Assembly: GCA_021904315.1 (NCBI GenBank) | Contig: CM038925.1 | Coordinates: 6,016,501-6,080,500 of the forward strand | Direction: 5' to 3' | Length of the DNA: 64,000 nt | From: Sphagnum magellanicum | Taxonomy: Eukaryota > Streptophyta > Sphagnopsida > Sphagnales > Sphagnaceae | Shown: positions 12,000 to 20,849 of the stretch, one piece after another | How the letters are laid out: each line of letters opens with the position of its first letter | Numbering within the stretch: position 1 is the stretch's first letter | The notes under the pieces: model-generated | Database searches by the model: none | The model's input: only the letters and a program-made list of their open reading frames with translations | Told to the model about the DNA's origin: nothing | Program-made: the position numbers and the translations under genes

Positions 12000-13746
12000 C
12001 ACAAGCAACCAAAAAGGTAGTAGTTTCAGTCATTATAAACGATGTGTCAACTAAAACATCTTTCAATTGCCACACAATTTCAGTCATTGAATAGTGGGCA
12101 ATTAAAAAAATTTAGTCGCTTTCCATATGGTGACCAAAACACATTTTTTGGCCACTATCTGTCAAGTGACTAACCAAAAGTTCTTAGTTGCCAACTATTG
12201 AGCTATCGAAACCCTTTTTTTAGTTGCCAACAGTTTGGCAACCAAAACCTTTTTTTGATCACTAGTGATTGCTATTTTCAAGCATTGGCCACTAAATTTT
12301 TAGTCACATTTGGTCATTGTGCTTAGACCTTGATGAAAACTTTCCAAAAACATATTACATGCCCCTTTCCAAATGTAGTTGCTAGCAACCAAAAAACATT
12401 TGATCACCATCCAATAATCGAAATTTCTCAATTGGTGACCGCAACCCATTTTCGATCACCATTTGTATGGCGATTGAATTTTTTTTGTCACCATTCGTAT
12501 GGCGACCAAATTTTTTTGATCACCAACAATAAAGCGAATGAAATAATTTTTCATCACTAATGAGTAATATTTTCAATTGTTGGCGACTAAATTTTTTATC
12601 ACCTTTTGTTGTCACTAGTAAAGTTCAATGAAAGCTTTCCAAAAAGATATTACATGCCCCCTTTTCCAGATTCAATCGTTGGTGACCAAAAAATTTCAAT
12701 CATCATCCAATGATCAAGGTTTTTAGATGGCGACCAAAACCTATTTTGGGTCACCATCCAACGATCAAGATTTTTTGAATGGCTACCAAAACCCATTTTT
12801 GGTCGCCATTTGTATGGCATCTGAAACCCATTTTGGTCACCATTTGTATGGTAATAGAAAATGTAGTCCCTGACAAAAAATAAAAGTCGTTGGCAATCGG
12901 AAAAGGGTTTTAGTCGCCTTCCTATTGGCGACCAAAAATGGGTTTTAATTGCCATCCAAGAAATCTTGATCATTAGATGGCAATCAAAAATGGGTTTCGG
13001 TCACCATTCAAAAAACCTTAATCGTTGAATGGTGATCAAAAATAGGTTTCGATTGCCATCTAATAAATCTTAATCATTGGATGACGACAGAAAGTTTTCA
13101 GTTGCAAGCAATTGAATTTGGAAAGGGGGGCATGTAATTTTTTTAGAAAGTTGTTGTCAAACTTTATGCATGGCAACTAAAAGCAACTAAAAATTTAGTC
13201 AACTACAAAAAATAAAATTTGTAACTCACCGAAAAATGGTTTTAGTCACCTGATTGTTAATGACCAAATTTTTTTGGTCACCATATGAATGGTGACCGAA
13301 AATGGGGGTTTGGTCACCATCTGAGAAATTTAAATTGTTGGATGGTAACAAAAAATATTCGGTTCCTAGTGACTAAATTTGGAAAGGGTGTATGTAATAT
13401 CTTTTTAGAAAGTTTTTATTGAGCTTAACACACAATGAGCAAAGGCAACCAAAAATTCATGACATTAATGATTAAAAACAACAGTCGTTGGTGGTCAAAA
13501 AAAGGTTTCAATAGCCAAATTATTGGCAACCAAAAATTTCCAATTACTATACAAATGGTGACTAAAAATGGGTTTCAATCACCATACAAATGGCAACTGA
13601 AAATGGGTTTTAGATGCCATTTGAGAAAATTTGATTGTTGGATGGCAATTGAAATCAATTGTGGTAACCAAAAGCTAGCAACCAATTGTTGTGATCAAAA
13701 GGTTACAACCAAAATCTTGTGGTGACCGAATTTGTTTTTGGTCACC
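12000..13746. repeat. GGTGACC/GGTCACC palindromic array, copy B
   Basis: This is colinear with the array at 4215-5860, with the same alternating units and the same 'AACATATTACATGCC' phrases. Many individual units differ by C/T or G/A changes, as expected of old methylated DNA. It ends at the insertion site TCACC (13742-13746) of the LTR-type element; its last bases resume at 16231. Confidence 0.75.
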
Positions 13747-13979
13747 TGTGAAGTGACTTTCCGTCCCTCTACTCTCGGTTCTACAAGGTGATTATGCGTG
13801 AAAGCACAAATGCTACTAATGAAGGAAAAATACAAGTGTAATTCTAGAGGTTAGATTGCGTTTGTAGTTGAAATTAAGTAGCCCACCTTTTATGCATCAT
13901 TTACGATTAGAACTAATGGATATATATTTCCAAGTCCACCCACTACACATCCTAGGACTTCATGTCAAATCGTCATTCA

Positions 13980-14575
13980 ATTAAACCAATGCTTAAGGAT
14001 TCAACATCATGTCCAACATAGTTGCAGACCACTAGTCACTTGAAATGTTGTTTCTCACACATATGTCATTCAAATCCGGCTTGCCATAGCTTTTTAGAAA
14101 TCTAACAACAAGGCGCATCTTGCTACCAAATCCTAGGCTCTGCAACTAAACTAGTAAGAAGTTATGCTACAAAACCCAAGAGGGTTTTACAAAGGTGGTA
14201 ATTCAACTTGTTGCAGACCATCAGTCACTTAAAACACCATTTCTACCACATACGTTATTCAAATCCTACTTGCCTTATCTCATTGAAAATCTAACTATGA
14301 GGCACACCAACCTACCAAATCTTAAGATCTGTAGCCACACCAGTAAAGAGTTATACTACCAAACCTGAGAGGGTTTTTGTGAAGATAGTCGGTTCAACTT
14401 GACTGCAGATCCTCAGTCACTAAAAACTTCATTTCTAACACATACCTTACTCAAATCCAGCTTGCCTTAGCTCGTTAAAAGGTTAACTACAAGATGCAAC
14501 TTGCTACCAAATCTCAAGATCTGCAGCTAAACTAGTGAGAAGTTATGCTATGAAACCCGAGAGGGTTTGTGAGAT
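13980..14575 (+). repeat. Three-unit tandem repeat, period about 190 bp
   Basis: Units begin near 14022, 14211 and 14403 with TTGCAGACCA-type sequence. Each contains 'CAGTCACT', 'TTCAAATCC', 'GCTACCAAATC' and 'GAGAGGGTTTT' in order. The repeat lies entirely inside the LTR-type insertion. Confidence 0.85.
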
Positions 14576-14828
14576 TTTTCTCAAATTCCAACCTTCTAAC
14601 ACTATCACTACCCACCCTCATCCTTTCAAAACTATTACAAGATCTTAATCTTATTTTCCTTCCTTCTTTCCTCTACTAAGACTAATCATTATTTGCCTCT
14701 TCAAAAAGCTTGTGAAAAACAAATATTCAAGATTGCATGAAAATTATCTCCGAAGCAAGAGAGAGTTTCCAATGATTCGAATCCGCCTTTTAAAGAGAAA
14801 GAGAAGGGAGGTGAAGGTGGATCCAAAA

Positions 14829-14984
14829 CTTGGTGGCCAATGGAAGGTTCCATGCTTGGTGGCCATTGGAATGTTCCAAGTTTGGTGGCCATTGGAAGGT
14901 TCCAAGCTTGGTGGCCAATGGAATGTTCCAAGCTTGGTGGCCAATGGAATGTTCCAAGCTTGGTGGCCATTGGAAGGTGAAGGA
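14829..14984 (+). repeat. 26-bp minisatellite, six units
   Basis: Units start at exactly 14829, 14855, 14881, 14907, 14933 and 14959. The consensus begins CTTGGTGGCCAWTGGAA and ends with KGTTCCAAG. The unit is itself partly palindromic (TTGG..CCAA, GGAA..TTCC). Open frames on both strands here only reflect the repeat. Confidence 0.95.
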
Positions 14985-15221
14985 AAAACACCTTTTCACC
15001 TCTTCCATTTTTCCCCAACAACTTTACTTACACCCTCAATTTTTTCCCTTTGACCTCACGATTTTACTTTACCATGGTCCTAAGCCATTACTCACACCTT
15101 TCTTTCTTTTTCTTCAATCTATAAATTACGATTGCGCACCTCAACGTAACAAGTCCTTCACACCTTCATTGTCAATTTGATTTTGATTGAAGATTAAACC
15201 TTTTTTCCTTTGCTTGAAATT

Positions 15222-15644
15222 ATGGCGTCGCACATGGTCACATTTTACGGGCCGCAAGCCGCACAAGCGAATGAAGAACCACCTCCAAAATCGTCTCTAG
15301 ATCTTACCCTAACACATCATCCTCGTGATGAAGAACCCGAACCTCGAGAAGTGTGTGCTCGTCTTGAAGTCGAACCTCCTCGAGCCTGGTACTATCGTAT
15401 TTCTCCGAACTCTCGCACCCTAGTGATCTTGCTGCAAGTCGACCCCGCTTCTGGTGACGAACTCGAGACCGTTTGTGAAGGTTGTTATGACACTGAAGAT
15501 ACTTCTATCTTCGCATGGTCTTTGATTCTCGACGTTGGTCACTATCATTGGTTGCACGATCCGATTCGTCGACTACTTCCCAATAGCAAGGCGGACTACC
15601 TAGTTCGCACCATCCGGCGCATCCTAGATTTCCTACAGTTATGA
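15222..15644 (+). CDS. Uninterrupted 140-codon ORF inside the LTR-type insertion, function unknown
   Basis: The ORF starts at the ATG at 15222 (MASHMVTFYGP) and stops at 15644. Its base composition is clearly richer in G+C and CG than anything nearby. The N-terminal third is rich in proline and glutamate (EEPPP, EEPEPRE). The rest looks globular, with short hydrophobic strands (TLVILLQV) and an amphipathic C-terminus (RTIRRILDFLQL). No signal peptide or membrane helix is apparent. A TATA-like box lies about 100 bp upstream and an A-rich ATAAATAAA about 65 bp downstream, so it has the layout of a small transcription unit. I do not recognise the protein. It may be a captured host exon or an ORF belonging to the element. 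Confidence 0.45.
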   Translation: MASHMVTFYGPQAAQANEEPPPKSSLDLTLTHHPRDEEPEPREVCARLEVEPPRAWYYRISPNSRTLVILLQVDPASGDELETVCEGCYDTEDTSIFAWSLILDVGHYHWLHDPIRRLLPNSKADYLVRTIRRILDFLQL

Positions 15645-16235
15645 ATTATCACTAAGGCATAACTCAGGATTTTACATGTACTTGCAACTCCTTGCTGAAC
15701 TTATCCCTATTATAAATAAATGTTTCAATTATCATCAGACTCCTATTGCCATTGGCACACTATCATCCTATCTATAATCATTGAATCGCCTCAAATTAAC
15801 CTTATGTTTAATGGCTTGAAGATTATTCTATCTCTATTAAATCTCTCATTAACATCCTTTCAACTGCTTTAAGAATTTCTAACATCCTTGCTACTCCCTA
15901 AATACCATAACAAGATTAATGTTGTGTTGAACACCGTAAATTTTGGTGTCTATTTCTACCCCCAACCCTCTAGAGGTTTCTCACCCCTAATTACACAACA
16001 GAGTTTCTAAAATCATGGTTATTAGCCTTTGCTAAAGAAAATAACTAGTCCAACTCCTTAATCACCAATAACGCATTTCAAAAAAGAAAATAACCCCCTT
16101 CGCCCATGCACACTCATCATTCCCTATGAAGTCGTTAAAAGCCCTTAATAACCTTACCCCACTCAAAAAACCTTGATGTAACTCTTAAAAATTGAAACTA
16201 CCGCACATGGTTGTGTCGGTATGGCTCACATCACC

Positions 16236-17937
16236 ATACATAATAGAGGCAGCTTGTGTGTTAGGATGGGCATCAACATGACACCTATCACAAAATGGTT
16301 GTGTCACATCAATTTTGACAACCCTAGTTTAAATTGATATGTTTATTATGGATTTGTGAATATTTTGAGCTAAGTACATTGGAGGAGGTTTAAAATACAA
16401 GGAATTCTATCCATTCCAACCCACACATTTACAACATGTCCAAATCAACCATTTTTTCGACTATTGATGTGACTATCCTTTGTGGCACCATGGTAAAAAT
16501 GACTTGTAGTCATAAAACCAACTAAAAAATGGTTTGTAGTTGCATATGCAACTATGACTTGCAATTAATATCAATTTGGATGAAAGTGAAGATGAAAAGT
16601 GGACTTATATATATATTTTTAATGGCATTTCAGAATAAATGAAAATGTAGTTTTTTTGCAACTTGCGATGTGGTTCATAAGCCACTAGACACCACGTGGT
16701 ATTTTATTCAACTTTAATTGCGACTATAAATCCTAGTTATAAATGTACATGTAATTAAATGTAACAAAAATGAGTTGGCCAATGAAATTGTTGGATTTGG
16801 TGCCCTTTTTTTTCCTTAGTTTTTTTGAATGAATAAACCATTAAATGTGTAATAAGGTTTGATAAGTTTGTGAAACTTTAAAAGACCCATAGCAGTGGTA
16901 GATATGGATCATTATTTGGAATTTCCAACATTAAATTTTATCATGTTGATATATCATAAGTTTTTTAAATTAGTTAATTCATTAGTTAGGCTATGTAATT
17001 AATCTATATATAAATTAAGCTAGATAGTAGGTAATAAATAGCTAGTTGGTCATATGTATGTGGGTTAAATTGTAAGTACTTTGTCATGTTGATATGTGAT
17101 TTTTTAAAATAATTAATAATTAAATAGGCAATGTAATTTCTTTATTGAATAAATTAACTAGGTAGTAAGGTTAATTAATAATTCATTTATAAAATTATAT
17201 GTGACTAAATTATATATCATATATTTAAATTAATGTTTTTGGTAAAATTATTATATATTTATAATTTATTTTTACATAAATGTTTTAATCATAATTTTAA
17301 GTAAATTTTAATATATTATAAATGTAAAAGCAATAAATTTTTTAATTCCATAAAATTAGTTAATTGTATGACATTAATTAATATTAAAAAATTCAATCAA
17401 ATTTCTCGATTAATCTTTTACATCAGAAATAATATGGTTAATATAAGATATTTTATTATGTTTATATTATAATTTATTTACATCCATTTATAAATATTAT
17501 GTGTGAATTAAATATATATCACATAGCTAAATTAAATTCTATTGTTAAAATATGATATTCAAAAGAAAAATTATATAATATAATTTTTAGAATCAAATGA
17601 AGGTTTAAGATACAAAATACATAATTTTATTGTTTATTATATTATCCACACAAAAATTCCATTTACAGATTGTGTGCTTGAATTAAACTTTTCTAAAAAA
17701 TGGTCATTAAAATGGTATTCAATAATGAAATTCAAGTATTCATTTTATTAATTTAGTTTACATTTTTGAAAGAAAAAATATATTTATGTACATTATTGAA
17801 AAAACATTAAAATTAAACTTTAAATCTTATCACTTGGACAAAATATCAATAAGATATCAAATATCAAAAATGATGTTCTATGTAGTGTTTTAAATCAAGT
17901 TAAGTAAGTAGAATGCACATTACTATATCGCAAAAAG
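16236..17937. other. Non-coding AT-rich DNA of duplication copy B
   Basis: This continues the homology with 5840-7360 after the LTR-type insertion. Near 16960-17190 it has about 240 bp not found in copy A, which includes a partly repeated phrase (CATGTTGATAT). No gene is seen. Confidence 0.6.
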
Positions 17938-18085
17938 TGGGGTGGCTTGGTGGTAAAAGAATTAACTACCATCTTTGGGGGTCAAGGATCAATTTTCACA
18001 AATGACATGGGTTGTGGTCAATGGTGGTTAGTTGACCAAATATTCCTTACCTACATAGCCTACTAAGTAGATTAACCATCCTACC
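17938..18085 (+). mobile_element. tRNA-derived SINE-like fragment, copy B
   Basis: This is the duplicate of the fragment at 7364-7500, with the same A-box-like GGTGGCTTGGTGGTAAAAG and the same 'GGGGGTCAAGGATC'. Assignment rests on the pol III box pattern only. Confidence 0.4.
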
Positions 18086-18427
18086 TAATATCTAAACTAG
18101 GCTTTTGAATATTTAAACAATATTTATACAAATATTGTGACTACATGGCTTAATCTTAAAAGCAATATGGATAATGCCATGTAAGATAATTTTGAAATGT
18201 TCGTGTAAGTCACATCTTTATGCGACTACCATTACGACTTGGTGCCAAGTATTTTTTTTGTGATTGAAATTTCATGTGACTTGTCTAAGGCAACTAGAGC
18301 AAATTGTAATCACATATGGCATTTACAACTAAAAAATAATCGAAAAAACTAATTGTTAATATGCAAATTCTTTGTAATGTATATTGATGTTTGAACATGA
18401 TATTATATCTTTGAAACTTGGAGCTTT

Positions 18428-18556
18428 TTTCAATCCCACCTTCCATTTGGGATATTCCCAAACTTAACGTTTTGGACTTATCGAACAACAATCTTTCATG
18501 CTACCTTGTACCCATTACAAGCAGCTCATGCCCAACGTCTTTAACAATGATGTAAG
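18428..18556 (+). pseudogene. LRR receptor coding fragment at the right edge of duplication copy B
   Basis: From the exact point where homology to copy A ends, a forward frame reads IPPSIWDIPKLNVLDLSNNN and continues LSCYLVPITSSS to a TAA near 18554. PxxIWxxPxLxxLDLSNNxL is a textbook plant LRR. In-frame sequence directly upstream contains a stop and is repeat DNA, so this is the stump of an LRR receptor kinase or LRR receptor protein whose 5' part was replaced. Confidence 0.65.
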
Positions 18557-18639
18557 CATCCTTTTGCACAATCTTAAAAATTGATAGTTAAATTACGCAA
18601 AATTATGTGATGATTTGTAATCTTGTAATTCATCATATA

Positions 18640-19490
18640 GTGACATATATGACCAAATGGCAAGACTACACATAGAGTTTGAAAAGCAATGGCACAAGGA
18701 TGAAGAGGAATAAGAGGACCTATCAAGTATCTTGCAAAGTTTGTAGAAGTGCAAGAGTTGGTAGGATGGGTGAAGGAGGCAATGCAAACCCATATGGCAG
18801 ATGGCAATGCACTTGATGAGATGGATGCATACCATTTGTCAATTACACCCAATTCTAATGCTTCTTGATACACGCAAATGAAGGCCTATGGAAATCACTA
18901 CAAGGTCATTAAAGAAACCAATGTTAACACAAATGGAAACCTATGATTATGGAGTGGCATGAGTGTTCTAATAGGCACAAGGGCCAGGTGGAGTGTGTGC
19001 ACTTGGGCCCATGCAGTACGTGGGAATTATACATGATATAATATTACTTAATTATGGGCCAGTATCAATGCCAATGATTTTGTTTAAATGTGATTGAATG
19101 AAGAATGAGGTTGATAGGCGAGGTCATCCAATGTACAAGGGTGATGAGGATGGCTTCTCGCTTGTAAATTTTAATGCATTAAAGGCAAATGACGAGAAAC
19201 CATTCTTGTTTCCAATTCAAATGCAACAAGTGTTTTACTCTAAAAAACTAAACCTGCCATGGTAAAAGGTTGTGCTACATAAGGAACCTTGCTCCAGGTG
19301 TGTGGTAGCAAAAGTAAAAGAAGAACAACCTGTGATACAAGATAATGTGATAGGTGTTGAAATGCCTAAAAAAATACCAAATGTGCTTCACAACATGGCA
19401 ATAGTTGGCGCCATTGAGCTATGTGGCACAAAGGCAATTATGGCATCTGTAAAGTTACAAATGTCAGGTGAGGATGATGATGCATGATAT
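18640..19490 (+). pseudogene. Decayed CACTA (En/Spm) transposon ORF with DUF4216-like segment
   Basis: Forward-strand frames read MKAYGNHYKVIKETNVNTN (about 18878-18930), then YVGIIHDIILLNYGP and ILFKCD (about 19018-19085). These are followed by KNEVDRRGH, DGFSLVNFNAL, FLFPIQMQQVFYSKK and KVVLHKEP (about 19100-19290). This order matches the C-terminal part of CACTA TNP2-type proteins, including DUF4216. Internal stops occur (for example TGA after KCD and TAA after LPW) and at least one frame change, so it is not functional. Coding-like sequence continues to 19487 (MSGEDDDA). The catalytic core expected upstream is missing. Confidence 0.65.
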
Positions 19491-19589
19491 GTAGGTAGAC
19501 TAGGCGTAGGGGGGAACAAGCATCCAACTAGTATATGGAGACTGATTTACATGAAAAGTTGTTTGATTTAGAGTTATACACATAGGTGG

Positions 19590-20845
19590 AGGCACCTAGT
19601 ATATCCACTGGTGAAGGGATGGGAACCAAACAAGTGCTGCTTGTAGTAGCCCAACATCTTTTCTCATTCTAGGAGAAGCTATAATTGATGAAGGATGAAA
19701 AGGTTCATTTCTTGTGAAAAATGCATGCATAGTGCAAAAAGGTACATGAATGCAAATAGGATTTGGAAGAAGCAATCCTAGTCTAGGGCAAGCTGAAAGA
19801 GCAAGCACAAAAGGTCCCAACAGCAATGGCAAAAGTTGAAGGATGTTTAGTAACTATGAAAGTAGAGATGTTGGATGCTAAGAATGAAGGGGGAGGAGAA
19901 TTTTTTGCAAATGTAGAGGCTTGGCTCCCACATGCCCAAAAGCTTTAGGCCACTGTCGAGCTCGAATATGGTCAAATGGAGGAATCTCTTAACCAAACCT
20001 GCCAACTTTTGCAAAAGGCACAATTGGTGACAAATGAAGATAAGGTTTTTTATGGCATTTTGTCCAAAAGAAAGGAGTTGGAGGTGGTCATCTAGTCATG
20101 GATAGAATGTGTGGAAGTAGCAACACATCTCCATTCAGTAGTGGAAAGTTATCTCCACAATGTTGACCATGTCCATGCTAAAGGTATGGATTTTGCCACA
20201 TGCCTTTTTAGTTGGTTTTGCACAATTAAACATGCATTGTGTACATGCAATGTGAAGATTCCCCCTTGTCAATGTGGGGTTAATAGTGCTTAGATTTTTG
20301 GTTTAAAACTTGGAGGTTTGGTATTGAATGGAAATGTGTTGCTGCTTCCACACATTTTGTCCATGATTGGATCACCACCTCCAGTTCCTTTCCTTTGGAC
20401 ATATGCCATAAAAAACCTTATCCTTATTTGTCACCAATTGTGCCTTTTGCAAAAGTTGGCAAGTTTGGTCAAGAGATTCCTCCACTCGACCATATTCTAG
20501 ATCGGCAATGGCCCAAAGCTTATGGGCATGTGGGAGCTAGGCCTTTGCATTTGCAAAAACTTCTCCCCCGTCATTCTCAACACCCAACATCTCTATTTTC
20601 ACAGTTACTAAACATCCTCCAACCTTTGCCATTGTTGTTGGGACCTTTTATGTTTGCTCTCTCAGCTTGCCTTGGGCCAGGATTGCTTCTTCCAAATCCT
20701 ATTTGCATTCACACACCCTTTTTTACTACACATGCATGCTACATAGGAGATGAGGCTTTTCATCCTTCACCAATTGCATCCAGTGTGTCCTTATTTGATG
20801 GTGTAGCTTCTACTCCCACCCCACAAGAAAATATCTAGGAGGGGT
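19590..20845. repeat. Large inverted repeat, arms about 0.5 kb, loop about 175 bp
   Basis: The left arm (about 19590-20148) and right arm (about 20322-20845) are reverse complements with moderate divergence. Landmarks: 'GATAAGGTTTTTTATGGCAT' in the left arm pairs with 'ATGCCATAAAAAACCTTATC' in the right, and 'CCAACAGCAATGGCAAAAG' pairs with a 'CTTTTGCCATTGCTGTTGG'-like partner. The left arm on the + strand reads as a decayed, probably coiled-coil protein (KVFYGILSKRKELEVV). The right arm holds the same sequence reversed. A read-through transcript would form a long hairpin. Confidence 0.8.
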
Positions 20846-20849
20846 CCAA

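Larger units (their letters stand above)
13747..16230 (+). mobile_element. LTR-type insertion (solo-LTR-like, 2484 bp) with target duplication
   Basis: The insertion begins TGTGAAGTGAC and ends GGCTCACA, the TG..CA termini of LTR elements. It is flanked by a 5-bp direct repeat TCACC (13742-13746 and 16231-16235). Duplicate copy A shows the unoccupied site with a single TCACC near 5838. No direct repeat links its two ends, so it looks like a solo LTR or another non-autonomous form and not a full element. Inside are a three-unit 190-bp repeat, a six-unit 26-bp repeat, a TATA-like box (TCTATAAATTA near 15118), a 140-codon ORF and an ATAAATAAA stretch near 15712. No gag, protease or polymerase is present. 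It is younger than the segmental duplication. The family is not assigned; a long LTR of the Ty3 type is possible. Confidence 0.7.
11168..18427 (+). repeat. Segmental duplication, copy B (interrupted)
   Basis: This is the partner of 3409-7955, in the same orientation. It is longer because of the LTR-type insertion at 13747-16230 and about 240 bp of extra AT-rich DNA near 16960-17190. Its right edge falls at 18427, where the next bases are LRR coding sequence instead of the flank found after copy A. Confidence 0.85.

Noticed and set aside
13980-14984. CRISPR-like array
   Set aside because: Repeats are contiguous without unique spacers, and the sequence is eukaryotic.
14701-15180. Five overlapping ORFs of 66-116 codons on both strands
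   Set aside because: They translate the 26-bp minisatellite, whose length and palindromy keep several frames open.
20395-20838. 147-codon forward ORF
   Set aside because: It lies in the right arm of the inverted repeat and reads the antisense of the decayed protein in the left arm.
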